Program-made: the position numbers and the translations under genes
Assembly: GCA_026225255.1 (NCBI GenBank)
Contig: JAMFSJ010000061.1
Span: forward strand, 27,352 to 91,351
Length of the DNA: 64,000 nt
Direction: 5' to 3'
From: Methylacidimicrobium fagopyrum
GTDB lineage: Bacteria > Verrucomicrobiota > Verrucomicrobiia > Limisphaerales > UBA11358
Notes under the pieces: model-generated
The model's database searches: none
What the model was told of the DNA's origin: nothing
Seen by the model: only the letters and a program-made list of their open reading frames with translations
In this document: positions 16,466-25,477 of the stretch, in pieces
Position numbering within the stretch: the first letter of the stretch is position 1
Layout of the letters: each line of letters begins with the position of its first letter

Positions 16466-18867
16466 TTCGCCACGAGCGCGAGTTCGATGGCTTCGGAAAT
16501 CTGTTTCACAAAATGCACTTTCAATTTCGCGCGCACTTCCGCCGGCACGTCCAGCCAATCGGCTTTATTTCCCTCCGGCAAGATCACCTGCTTCATGCCA
16601 AAACGCGACGCGGCGATGACTTTTTCTTTGATGCCGCCCACCCGCAACACGCGTCCGCGCAAGCTGATTTCGCCCGTCATCGCGACATCCGAACGCACGC
16701 GGCGTTTGCTCAATAGCGAGGCCAGCGCGGCCACAATCGTCACGCCTGCGCTCGGCCCGTCCTTCGGCGTCGCGCCGGCGGGAACGTGAATGTGGATGTC
16801 GTGCTTGCCGTAATCGTCGAAATCAAGTTCCAGTTTCTTCGCCTGCGAACGCAAATAACTGACGGCGGTTTGCGCGCTTTCTTTCATCACATCACCGAGC
16901 GAACCGGTCAAAGTCAATTGCCCGCGCCCGCGCATCCGCGTGGCTTCGATGAATAAAATATCGCCGCCGACCGGCGTCCACGCGAGGCCGGTGGCAATGC
17001 CGACTTCGGTGATTTTCTCGGCGCTTTCCGAAACGAACGGCGCGTGGCTGAGATAGCTTTCCAAATCTTTCGCTTCGATTTTCACCGTGTCCGTGACGCC
17101 GTTTTTAGAAACAATTTTGCGCGCGGCTTTGCGCGTGAGCGCGGCGATTTGACGTTCGAGCTGGCGCACGCCGGCTTCGCGCGTGTATTCGCGGACAAGG
17201 CCGCGCAACGCGCCGTCGCCAATTTTCACATCGCGCTTCGTGAGACCGTGTTCTTCGATTTGCCGCGGCACCAGATAACGTTTCGCGATCTGTAATTTTT
17301 CAGATTCCGTGTAACTCGGCAGTTCGATGACTTCCAGCCGGTCGCGCAACGCCACGTGAATCGGCTCCAGCCAATTCGCCGTGGCAATGAATAGCACACG
17401 CGAAAGATCGAACGGCAAATCCAAGTAATGATCGGTGAACGTCGAGTTTTGCGCCGGATCAAGCACCTCGAGCAACGCGGACGCAGGATCGCCGCGCACA
17501 TCCGCGCCGACCTTGTCCAATTCGTCGAGCAAAATGACGGGGTTTTGGCTCTCAACGCGGCGCAAGGTTTGAATGATGCGCCCCGGCATCGCCCCGACGT
17601 AAGTGCGGCGATGACCGCGAATCTCCGCTTCGTCGCGCATTCCGCCTAATGAAATCCGGGCGAATTTGCGTCCGAGCGCATCGGCCACACTTTTGCCGAG
17701 CGACGTTTTGCCGACGCCGGGCGGGCCGACGAGACACAGAATCGGGCCTTTGATTTGTTTGCGGCGTTTGATGACGGCGATGAATTCGAGCAAACGGTCT
17801 TTGACTTTTTCGAGACCAAAATGCTGGTCGTTGAGAATTTTTTCCGCCGCTTCCAAATCTAATTTATCCTCCGTGGCGCGTTCCCACGGCAACGCGAGAA
17901 TCCAATCGAGATAATTGCGCGCGACGCCGTATTCGGCGGCGGCCGGCGGCGTTTGTTGGAGCCGCTCCAATTCCTGTTCGGCGGCGCGGCGCACTTCCGG
18001 CGGCAAGACCGCTTGTTCAACCCGTTCGCGCAACGACTTCGCTTCGCCGAGATTTGGGTCACCGTCGCCGAGTTCACGTTGGATGGCGCGGAGCTGTTCG
18101 CGCAGGAAAAAATCGCGCTGCGTTTTGGCGACGGACGAGGCGACATCGCTCTGGATTTTCGAGCTCAACGTCAACACTTCCTGTTCGCGATTGAGCAACG
18201 GCAAAAGCGTGGCGAGCCGTTCGCGGACCGAAACCATTTCGAGCAATTTCTGGCGGTCGTCCAAGCTCAGGTTCAGATTGCCCGCGATCAAATCCGCAAA
18301 GTGGCCGGGATGTTCCGTGTTCAACGCCGCGATCTTGACCTGCTCGGTCAGCGCGCTGGACATTTTGGCAATTTCCTCGAATTGCCGGTGCGCGTTGCGA
18401 AGCATCGCTTTGAGCTCGATGGAATCTTCCGTTTCGTCGCGCAACAATTCGTAGTGCGCGCGCAAATACGGCATCGGCGGTTCAAATTGTTGCACGCGGA
18501 TGCGCCAGAGACCTTCGACCAGCACACGCGCGCTGCCGTCGGGAAATTTCACCATTTTCGACAACCGGGAAACGCAACCGATCTTGTGCAAATCTTCCGG
18601 TGTCGGTTCAGCGACATCGGTTTTTTTTTGCAAAATGGCACCGAACAAGCGATCACCCGCGACGAGGTCGTCCACGAGTTTCAAGCTCGGACCCGTTTCA
18701 ACTAATAAAGGAACGATGGCGCCGGGAAAAATAACGATGTCCGCCAAGCCAAGAATCGGCAAGGTTTCCGGCAATGAACGGGAAGAAAGACGAATCGTCC
18801 CCTCGGCTTTATCGGCCGAACTGAGGATGCTCACAAACTCTGTTTCCCCCGAGCTAGTCGTCATCAT
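16462..18867 (-). CDS. lon: ATP-dependent Lon protease
   Basis: 801 residues, close to the usual bacterial Lon length. The N-terminal substrate-binding domain (LPILGLADIVIFPGAIVPLL) is followed by a coiled region, then an AAA+ module with Walker A GPPGVGKTSLGKS, Walker B ILLDELDKV and sensor residues in FIATANWLEPI. The C-terminal protease has the catalytic Ser706 in PKDGPSAG and Lys749 in GGIKEKVIAA. It degrades misfolded and regulatory proteins in the cytosol. The downstream LolA-like gene overlaps by ATGA. An hsp20 gene lies 40 bp upstream on the same strand, giving a small heat-shock cluster. Confidence 0.97.
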   Translation of the reverse strand: MMTTSSGETEFVSILSSADKAEGTIRLSSRSLPETLPILGLADIVIFPGAIVPLLVETGPSLKLVDDLVAGDRLFGAILQKKTDVAEPTPEDLHKIGCVSRLSKMVKFPDGSARVLVEGLWRIRVQQFEPPMPYLRAHYELLRDETEDSIELKAMLRNAHRQFEEIAKMSSALTEQVKIAALNTEHPGHFADLIAGNLNLSLDDRQKLLEMVSVRERLATLLPLLNREQEVLTLSSKIQSDVASSVAKTQRDFFLREQLRAIQRELGDGDPNLGEAKSLRERVEQAVLPPEVRRAAEQELERLQQTPPAAAEYGVARNYLDWILALPWERATEDKLDLEAAEKILNDQHFGLEKVKDRLLEFIAVIKRRKQIKGPILCLVGPPGVGKTSLGKSVADALGRKFARISLGGMRDEAEIRGHRRTYVGAMPGRIIQTLRRVESQNPVILLDELDKVGADVRGDPASALLEVLDPAQNSTFTDHYLDLPFDLSRVLFIATANWLEPIHVALRDRLEVIELPSYTESEKLQIAKRYLVPRQIEEHGLTKRDVKIGDGALRGLVREYTREAGVRQLERQIAALTRKAARKIVSKNGVTDTVKIEAKDLESYLSHAPFVSESAEKITEVGIATGLAWTPVGGDILFIEATRMRGRGQLTLTGSLGDVMKESAQTAVSYLRSQAKKLELDFDDYGKHDIHIHVPAGATPKDGPSAGVTIVAALASLLSKRRVRSDVAMTGEISLRGRVLRVGGIKEKVIAASRFGMKQVILPEGNKADWLDVPAEVRAKLKVHFVKQISEAIELALVAK

Positions 18868-18907
18868 GCCACGTTAGACCACGTTACGCCCAAAAGGTTC
18901 AGGCGTG

Positions 18908-19330
18908 TCATATTCCTTCTGAGATATGAACTTTTTTAGTTTTTGTGTGAGGTTGGTGCGCGGGCGGCACGTCAATCCGCAGAAAGCCGTTCAAATAAAC
19001 CGCCTTGGCCAGATTCAAATCATAATCCGCCGGCAAATCCAGCACCGTTTCAAACGGGCCGTAAGTGATTTCCATCACGAGAAAACTGGAATGCGAAGAA
19101 CGGCAACTATCCTGTCGCACACCACTGATGCGTAAACGACTGCCTTCCGCCACGATGTCCAAACTATCACTTTTCATGCCGGCGAGTTCGACTTTGATGA
19201 CGAGCCCGGTTTCCGTGGCGTAAACATCGGTGTTGGGGGCCCAACGTCCGGTGGTGGGTTCACCTACGTTGCCGAACGACGACGTGCGGGTGGCAAAATG
19301 AATCGAGGAGCTTACTTTTGTGACAGCCAT
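18908..19330 (-). CDS. Hsp20 / alpha-crystallin small heat-shock protein
   Basis: 140 residues with a typical alpha-crystallin domain: PNTDVYATETGLVIKVELAG, RLRISGVRQD, then YGPFETVLDLP and LNGFLRIDVPPA. This is an ATP-independent holdase that keeps unfolded proteins soluble for DnaK and GroEL. It is followed at 40 bp by lon on the same strand, so co-expression under heat stress is likely. Confidence 0.9.
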   Translation of the reverse strand: MAVTKVSSSIHFATRTSSFGNVGEPTTGRWAPNTDVYATETGLVIKVELAGMKSDSLDIVAEGSRLRISGVRQDSCRSSHSSFLVMEITYGPFETVLDLPADYDLNLAKAVYLNGFLRIDVPPAHQPHTKTKKVHISEGI

Positions 19331-19678
19331 GATGGTTTGAAATTGTTATACCCTTAATACCCTTTAATTTCAACGCGCAAGCAGACAGCCTTGCAGTTTT
19401 TGTTCACGTCGAAAACATAACCCCAAAACAGCGGAGTGCAAATGGAATTTTGAAATGGGGTCTGGCGGATCGGCTTTGGGGTCTGGGGAAAATTGATTGG
19501 CCGTGTCATCGGCCTTTGCCAATACCAATTTTTTATCCGCCAGCGGGTTGCGGAAATTTGAGGCCGAGACAAAATTTTTGAAATTTGAGATTTCGAATTT
19601 GAAATCCGCCCCCAACCCGAGACCTCCTCCTCCAAATTTCCGCTTTGAACCCGCCCCGCCGAACCTTAAAATCCGCGC
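19331..19678. other. Intergenic region with AT-rich word repeats
   Basis: About 350 bases between hsp20 and the thioesterase gene. It contains imperfect inverted and tandem AAATTTGA/TTTGAAAT words (about 19571-19604) and other low-complexity runs. No convincing gene; open frames here have no family character. The hsp20 promoter probably lies at the left end. Confidence 0.5.
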
Positions 19679-20092
19679 ATGGCAGAAATTTTTCGTTATT
19701 TGCATCGCGTCACCTATGCCGAATGCACCGTTGGCGACCATATTTATCACGCACGCTATCTGGATTTACTGGAAGCCGCGCGCGGCGAATTTATGCGTTC
19801 GCTCGGCACGACGGTGCTGGCGTTGCAAGACCAGGATTTTATTTTCCCCGTCATCGAAGCCCGCTTGCGCTACAAATTCCCTGCCCGCTACGACGACGTG
19901 CTGACAATTGAAGTCCAACCCATTTTAGTCGAACGGGTGCGCCTGAACTTCGGCCATCGCGTGTTGAATCAAAACGGCAAACTAATTCTCGAAGCCGAAA
20001 CCTTTCACGCCTGCACCAGCCGCGACGAAAAGCCAAAACGCTTACCGCCCGAACTCGTCGCTAAACTGCAACCATTCATCCCGACGATCTGA
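19679..20092 (+). CDS. Hotdog-fold acyl-CoA thioesterase (YbgC/4HBT family)
   Basis: 137 residues. The N-terminal pattern HRVTYAECTVGDHIYHARYLDLLEAARGEFM is the 4-hydroxybenzoyl-CoA thioesterase/YbgC signature; the usual active-site Asp of the DxDxxGHVY motif is replaced here (ECTVGDHIYH). RYDDVLTIEVQP and a C-terminal ETFHACTSRDEKPKRLP complete the fold. It is expected to hydrolyse acyl-CoA or acyl-ACP thioesters in the cytosol. The altered motif means activity should be treated as likely rather than certain. Confidence 0.8.
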   Translation: MAEIFRYLHRVTYAECTVGDHIYHARYLDLLEAARGEFMRSLGTTVLALQDQDFIFPVIEARLRYKFPARYDDVLTIEVQPILVERVRLNFGHRVLNQNGKLILEAETFHACTSRDEKPKRLPPELVAKLQPFIPTI

Positions 20093-20161
20093 ACCGGGAG
20101 CGGCGGTTTTCAGTCGGCCAGTCGCCGTCACGAAAGCAAAAAACTTTACCACCGAGGAATT

Positions 20162-20752
20162 TTAAAACGTCAGGTATTTCAACACCTGCACTTCGCGTTT
20201 GAAGATCAGTTCGATGGTGTTTTCGTGGAACTGCATTTCGATCGGGCAACGGTCTTGCGTGTGTTCCCACAGCACGCGTCCGCTTTTCGGATCAATCCGC
20301 ACGATACGTAAATAAGGCGGTTTTTGCAGGCCGGCGAGCGTATCGCTCAACACTTCTTCGTCCGTTGGATTGGGATCAAACGATTGCACGGCGTAAATAA
20401 AATTCCCGGAAAGATACGAAACAAAACCGCCAGGTTTAACGCTCCATAAAATTTTCCCGCTCGTAGGCTCAATTTTTTCCAGCACGGCGGCGGTGGATTT
20501 TGTGATGTCAATCTGCCGCGCATATTTGATGTCGTCGGGATTGCCGGTCGTGGTGTTCACATACAAATTATTTTGCGCGTCGAAAAATAATCCAATGATG
20601 CCGACGGATGGCAAACGCCAACGCGCGTTGCCGGTCGTCAGCTCGAACGCGCTCAACACCGCTTGATCAAAAACGTAAAGCACATCGCCGTGCTCCACAC
20701 ACGGGCCGGCACCATATTGCGACTCTTCCGATGTGCCAGCGCGCTCGGTCAC
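20162..20752 (-). pseudogene. C-terminal part of the beta-propeller protein, separated by a frameshift
   Basis: The frame is open from upstream and continues the protein encoded at 20761-22365, one base out of phase. It carries PQQ-like propeller repeats (YVFDQAVLSAFELTTGNARW; LEKIEPTSGKILWSVKPGG; LRIVRIDPKSGRVLWEHTQD). The only local start is a GTG at 20752, inside a propeller blade, so this is not a sensible independent gene. Joined to the upstream part (KENKKLWAA then LTYNVTERAG) it gives one protein of about 730 residues. Confidence 0.75.
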
Positions 20753-20760
20753 GTTGTAAG

Positions 20761-22365
20761 TCAGCGCGCGGCCCAGAGTTTTTTATTTTCTTTATCGAGC
20801 ACGGTGATGGATTTTCCCGCCGCGATGACGTTGACGGTTTTTAGGCAAAATAATTGCGGCGGCCCGACGACTTCGCCCGTCCAATCCACGACGCCGGGCG
20901 CGTTCGGAATATGCACCGTGACTTGGTAACGGCTTTGATCTTCCGAAACCGTGTCGCCGCCGTGATTGCGTTGCATTTCGTTTAGGATGTCATTCGCCAC
21001 GTCGGTCGTTTGCGAGGCGTTCAGATTGGGATTATCGAGCGCGGATTTTTTCGGCGCGGCGCGCATGGCTTCGCGCGTAACGATGTTTTGTTGCAGCAAT
21101 TTCACCCCGAATTGAGCGGAATCATTTTCGCCCGCAATCAAGGTAAAATGTTCGGCGGCCCGCGCGCTCGCGTTGGCTTTCTGCGATGGCGGATGATGCG
21201 TGTCGTCGTCGCGCAGGGCGGCTTCCAGCTTTTGTTCGTAGACGTCATTGCCCAGCAACGCGGGTAAAGCGATACGCGCGGGCAGGTTCAAATTTTGCGC
21301 CTGCGCCACGACTTTATCCGGATCGAGTGGCTTGCCGTCGTGTGAAAAAAGTCCGCCACTCGCAGCGTCATTTCCCACACTGACCCCGAAATCCACCGCC
21401 GTAACTTCCTGCAAAACCTTGCCACTGTTCCAATCGTATTGCGTCAATTTACCGGGCGACGCGACCCAAATATCCTGATTGGAAACGCTCAACGTAAGCG
21501 CGTTTTGCAATCCAATTTTGGCGAGGCGGGCCTGCGCGCTGGGCAATTGTGTGCGGGCGTAAACGTCATTACCATTTTGCGTGATGTCGCGGGCGCGGGC
21601 ATCGTTTTCCGCCTTGACGATGGCGTCAATCTGCGCGGGCGTGACGAGTTCCTGCGACCAAGCGGGCTTTCCGGTTTTGAGATCGTAACGGGCCAGCGTG
21701 CCGCCGTGCAGAAAAACAATTTGATCCGCGCCGACCAGTTGCGCGGCGCCGGCGTAGGCGCGCTCGTCCTCCGCGAAACGCACGGAAAAATAAGTGTGCG
21801 GCACAGAACCAAACCACGCATACCAGATCCAAACGCCAAAAAATAAAACGACGGCGGCGACGATGGCGCCAAAAATCAAACCCGTCTTGCGCCAAAATTG
21901 GTTTTCCTTTTCAAATCGGCCGCCCGCGTAAGTCGGTGCCACGACGCCGCTCAAATCGGCCTTATTTTTGCAGAGCGGCGAACAGAAATAGCCGAATAGT
22001 TCCAAGCATTGCGGACAAATCGGTTTCTGACATACGGTGCAATTTTCCGTGGTGAGGACGTGGTGATGTTTGCTGCAATATTTGGAAACCCCCGCTTCGG
22101 CGGTCGGCGCGACTTCCGCCGGCGGTTTTTCTTGGTGCGAAATTTTCAGGCGTGCGGGCGCGGGTTTCGGCGGCTCAACCGGTGTGGTCGGCGGCGGCGG
22201 CATGGGGGGGATATTTTGTTCGGCTATTTCGCGGCGGATGAGTTCGTTGACGAACTCAGAGGAATCGAGTCCGCACTGCGGGCAGACGAACTTGAATGGC
22301 GCTTGCGCCATTTCGGGCGTGATCTCGAGCGCGTATTTCGCACCGCAGGAACATTGGATTTTCAT
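20761..22365 (-). CDS. Zinc-ribbon / zinc-finger membrane protein with PQQ-like beta-propeller (N-terminal part, frameshifted)
   Basis: 534 residues to a premature stop at 20761. The N-terminus has a zinc ribbon (CSCGAKYALEI...FVCPQCGLDS), a Pro-rich linker, a second Cys/His cluster resembling a B-box (YCSKHHHVLTTENCTVCQKPICPQC), and a membrane segment (GLIFGAIVAAVVLFFGVWIW). PQQ-type repeats follow (LVGADQIVFLHGGTLARYDL; LDKENKKLWAA). The zinc clusters would lie in the cytosol and the propeller outside. Function unknown; a sensor or scaffold is plausible. A single missing base in the GC run at about 20764-20773 would restore the full-length protein. Confidence 0.75.
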   Translation of the reverse strand: MKIQCSCGAKYALEITPEMAQAPFKFVCPQCGLDSSEFVNELIRREIAEQNIPPMPPPPTTPVEPPKPAPARLKISHQEKPPAEVAPTAEAGVSKYCSKHHHVLTTENCTVCQKPICPQCLELFGYFCSPLCKNKADLSGVVAPTYAGGRFEKENQFWRKTGLIFGAIVAAVVLFFGVWIWYAWFGSVPHTYFSVRFAEDERAYAGAAQLVGADQIVFLHGGTLARYDLKTGKPAWSQELVTPAQIDAIVKAENDARARDITQNGNDVYARTQLPSAQARLAKIGLQNALTLSVSNQDIWVASPGKLTQYDWNSGKVLQEVTAVDFGVSVGNDAASGGLFSHDGKPLDPDKVVAQAQNLNLPARIALPALLGNDVYEQKLEAALRDDDTHHPPSQKANASARAAEHFTLIAGENDSAQFGVKLLQQNIVTREAMRAAPKKSALDNPNLNASQTTDVANDILNEMQRNHGGDTVSEDQSRYQVTVHIPNAPGVVDWTGEVVGPPQLFCLKTVNVIAAGKSITVLDKENKKLWAAR

Positions 22366-22371
22366 GAACGT

Positions 22372-23079
22372 CTAGGGTTGCGGATTCAATAGCACGATGC
22401 CCGCGGGTATCGCGAGCGAAAACGTGAGCTGCGGTCCGCTCGTTTGAATGCTGCCGTCGCTGAACAGAAAATTGCCGCCATATTTGTGATGATTATTGCC
22501 AGGCGATTTCCCGTCGCGGGAAAAGACAAATTCGCCCGCTGCTTTCGCCTCCGTGCTTACCTGCCGATCGGAAAGCAACACGTCCGGCGTTGCGTTCGGC
22601 GCCGTGCTGAGGCGGTGGCCCATGAAATACGCGTAACTGATTTTGCGGTTGATCAATGGTTCGCCGGAAGGAATATCCGAATCGCGTCCGCCGGGGCAGA
22701 TGAAAATCGAGGTGTCCACGGAATATTTCGGCACGAGCGAGTTGAGCGCGGCTTCGGAAGTTTGCGCGTTTGTATTCACCGGCAACTGACCGCCAAAGTC
22801 GTTCGCATAAATCTGGAGCGCGAGATAAATTTTCTGGAGGTTGTCCGCGCACAATTGCTTTTGCGTGCGCTGATGCTTGCCAGAAGCGAAACCGAACATC
22901 ATCGCCGACAACACCGCGATCAACGCCAGCGAGATGAGCAATTCGATGAGCGAAAAGCCAGTGGAGGCTGGATGGCGGGCGAGTTTCACGTTCGCGTTGT
23001 AACGCAATCCGGCGGCGCAGGCAAAATTTTTCGCTCGCAAAACGGGCGCGGGCAAAAGAGAATCTACGTTCTGTTTCAT
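22372..23079 (-). CDS. Type IV pilin-like / type II secretion pseudopilin
   Basis: 235 residues. The prepilin cleavage motif [18 protein letters not shown] is followed by the classic N-terminal hydrophobic helix and a C-terminal DxxxH-rich domain ([11 protein letters not shown]) seen in verrucomicrobial and planctomycete pseudopilins. ATG 23079 gives a 40-residue leader; a GTG at 22989 ([11 protein letters not shown]) would give a typical short leader and is a strong alternative. It follows the propeller gene with a 6-bp gap to the next start on the same strand. With the ATG start, only 3 bp separate it from the divergent guaA start. Confidence 0.8.
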   Translation of the reverse strand: MKQNVDSLLPAPVLRAKNFACAAGLRYNANVKLARHPASTGFSLIELLISLALIAVLSAMMFGFASGKHQRTQKQLCADNLQKIYLALQIYANDFGGQLPVNTNAQTSEAALNSLVPKYSVDTSIFICPGGRDSDIPSGEPLINRKISYAYFMGHRLSTAPNATPDVLLSDRQVSTEAKAAGEFVFSRDGKSPGNNHHKYGGNFLFSDGSIQTSGPQLTFSLAIPAGIVLLNPQP

Positions 23080-23082
23080 CGC

Positions 23083-24624
23083 ATGAACGAACAAATTATC
23101 ATCCTCGATTTCGGGTCGCAATATACGCAGGTCATCGCGCGGCGTGTCCGCGAGTGCAGCGTCTATTCCACTATTTTGCGTTACGACACGCCCGCAGCGG
23201 AAATTGCCCGGCTCAAACCGAGCGGCATCATTTTGTCCGGCGGCCCGTCCAGCGTGTATGCGCCGGATGCGCCGTTGCCGGATAAAAATATCTTTGCGCT
23301 CGGCGTGCCCGTGCTGGGAATTTGTTTTGGCGTGCAATTGCTCGCGCAATTCAACGGCGGCAAAGTCGAAAAAGGTCTCAAGCGCGAATACGGCAAAGGC
23401 ACACTCACGGTGAAAGATCCGACGTGCGCGCTATTCGCTAAATTGCCGAAGTCGCTGCAAGTCTGGAATTCGCACGGCGATAAACTCACGAAAATCCCGA
23501 ACGGATTCAAAGCCGTCGCCGTCACGGAAAATTCCGAATACGCGGCGATCGAAAATCGTGCGAAGAAATTTTTCGGGCTGCAATTTCACCCCGAAGTCGC
23601 GCACTCACCGCGCGGCAAAGAGATCATTGCCAACTTCGTCCACGGCGTTTGCGGCTGCGGTAAAAACTGGACGATGCGGAATTATGTGGACCAGGCCGTC
23701 GAAGAAATTCGCGCGCAAGTCGGTCAGGAAAAAGTGATTCTCGGTTTGAGCGGCGGCGTGGATTCCAGCGTCGCAGCGGCCTTGCTGCACAAGGCGATTG
23801 GCGATCAGTTGACGTGCATTTTCGTCAATAACGGCCTGCTCCGCGCGAATGAAGCGGAAGTGGTGCAGGAAGTTTTTGGTCGCAATTTCAAACTGAAATT
23901 GCAATACGAAAACTCGGCGAAACAATTTCTCTCGAAGTTGAAAGGCGTGACCGATCCCGAACGCAAACGCAAAATCATTGGCAAAGAATTTGTCGAAGTG
24001 TTTCAAGCCGCGACGAAACGGGCGGGGGCCGCAAAATTTCTCGCGCAAGGCACGTTGTATCCCGACATCATTGAATCGGTGCCGATCGCCGGCAATCCCG
24101 CCGCGCTCATCAAGAGCCATCACAACGTCGGCGGTTTGCCGAAGAACATGAAGTTCGCGCTCGTTGAGCCATTGAAAAATTTGTTCAAGGACGAAGTGCG
24201 TCAGCTCGGCTTGGAACTGGGTTTACCGAAAGAAATTGTCTATCGCCAGCCGTTCCCCGGACCGGGTCTCGCCGTGCGCATTCTCGGCGAAGTGACGCCG
24301 TCGCGCTGCGAAATTTTGCGAAACGCCGACGCCATCGTCGTCGAAGAAATGAAGGCGAGCGGACTCTATTATAAGATCTGGCAAAGCTTTGCTGTGTTGC
24401 TGCCGATCCGTAGTGTCGGCGTGATGGGCGACGAGCGCACCTACGATTACACCATCGCCATCCGCGCGGTGGAATCGCAGGACGGCATGACCGCCGATTG
24501 GGTGAAACTGCCTTACGATCTATTGGAAAAACTCGCGAGCCGCATCATCAACGAAGTGAAAGGCGTGAACCGCTGTGTCTTGGACATCACGAGCAAACCG
24601 CCGGGGACGATTGAGTGGGAGTGA
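23083..24624 (+). CDS. guaA: GMP synthase (glutamine-hydrolysing)
   Basis: 513 residues, the usual GuaA length; the ATG at 23083 begins [21 protein letters not shown] class I glutamine amidotransferase domain comes first ([11 protein letters not shown] nucleophile Cys, [11 protein letters not shown]is/Glu), then the ATP-pyrophosphatase with the P-loop [10 protein letters not shown]. The C-terminal dimerisation domain ends KPPGTIEWE, the family terminus. It converts XMP to GMP in purine synthesis. The reading frame is open upstream to 22444, but that part is antisense to the pseudopilin gene and not GuaA. Confidence 0.97.
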   Translation: MNEQIIILDFGSQYTQVIARRVRECSVYSTILRYDTPAAEIARLKPSGIILSGGPSSVYAPDAPLPDKNIFALGVPVLGICFGVQLLAQFNGGKVEKGLKREYGKGTLTVKDPTCALFAKLPKSLQVWNSHGDKLTKIPNGFKAVAVTENSEYAAIENRAKKFFGLQFHPEVAHSPRGKEIIANFVHGVCGCGKNWTMRNYVDQAVEEIRAQVGQEKVILGLSGGVDSSVAAALLHKAIGDQLTCIFVNNGLLRANEAEVVQEVFGRNFKLKLQYENSAKQFLSKLKGVTDPERKRKIIGKEFVEVFQAATKRAGAAKFLAQGTLYPDIIESVPIAGNPAALIKSHHNVGGLPKNMKFALVEPLKNLFKDEVRQLGLELGLPKEIVYRQPFPGPGLAVRILGEVTPSRCEILRNADAIVVEEMKASGLYYKIWQSFAVLLPIRSVGVMGDERTYDYTIAIRAVESQDGMTADWVKLPYDLLEKLASRIINEVKGVNRCVLDITSKPPGTIEWE

Positions 24625-24675
24625 GATTTGCGAAGCGGGTGAGCCACCTGCTCCGCGGCCTCATCGAATGAAGCT

Positions 24676-25299
24676 ATGACCTTGCCCGTTAAAATCGCCT
24701 ACTTGGAAAGCGCGTTGGAAGACGGCTGCCAAGTGGGCGGCGTGACGCTCACGCACCATTCATTGGGAGATTTATCTTTGCCGACCGGCCAATTGGTGGC
24801 GAGCGATCCATTCGTCTGCCCGGAACAAGAAGCGTTCACCCAGTCTTTGCTGCCGGGAACGTATCCGGTCACTTTGAGCATAGCGCAAATTGACGACGAT
24901 CAACGCTTGGCCTTCGCGATCCTGCGCGTGGAAGCAGGCGCGCCGGTCACTTGGGAAATGCTAACCGTGGGCGAACAAGATCCGGACGAGTTGAGCGAAG
25001 ACGAATTTTTCGGCTATCCGGTGGATGCCGGCACGGGCTGTTTCATGGATCGATCCGTGGGCAAATCCCTCACGGCGGCGATGGATGCGGACAATGATTT
25101 TTGCGACACCCTGTTCGTCGAAATGGAAAAGACTTATCGGAATACTTGGAGCTGGCTGAACCATCCGTTAGGCGCGGCCAATCTGATCGCCTTTTCCACC
25201 GGCTACGGCGATGGCAGGTATGCGACTTACGCGGGCTTGGATGTCGCTGGCAAAATCGTCGTCATTGTCACCGATTTCGGGGCGGTCACTTTTGTATAG
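24676..25299 (+). CDS. DUF4241 domain protein
   Basis: 207 residues matching DUF4241: GDLSLPTGQLVASDPFVC, LLPGTYPVTLSIA, DDQRLAFAILRV, the GYPVDAGTGCFMD block, and C-terminal YGDGRYATYAGLDVAGKIVV ending VTDFGAV. Soluble, with no membrane segment. The family has no proven biochemical role; some members sit near toxin or immunity genes, but here the neighbours are guaA and the bat operon. Confidence 0.82.
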   Translation: MTLPVKIAYLESALEDGCQVGGVTLTHHSLGDLSLPTGQLVASDPFVCPEQEAFTQSLLPGTYPVTLSIAQIDDDQRLAFAILRVEAGAPVTWEMLTVGEQDPDELSEDEFFGYPVDAGTGCFMDRSVGKSLTAAMDADNDFCDTLFVEMEKTYRNTWSWLNHPLGAANLIAFSTGYGDGRYATYAGLDVAGKIVVIVTDFGAVTFV

Positions 25300-25477
25300 A
25301 AATGGTCTGCGTGCGTTTCGCGCGTCGAGTCGTTTTCCTTTTTGTTTACTTTCGCCCGGCCGAAAGCGGTGGCGCCGCTCGCGCTCAGGCAATCATCAGT
25401 GGCATTTTTTAACTTTCATCGGTGACAAAATTCGTGAACATTTCCAGCTCGTGCTTGTCAGAAAAGGACGAATAGCA

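Noticed and set aside
22444..23082. N-terminal extension of GuaA by 213 codons
   Set aside because: Overlaps the pseudopilin gene on the other strand; GuaA has its normal start at 23083 and normal length from there.
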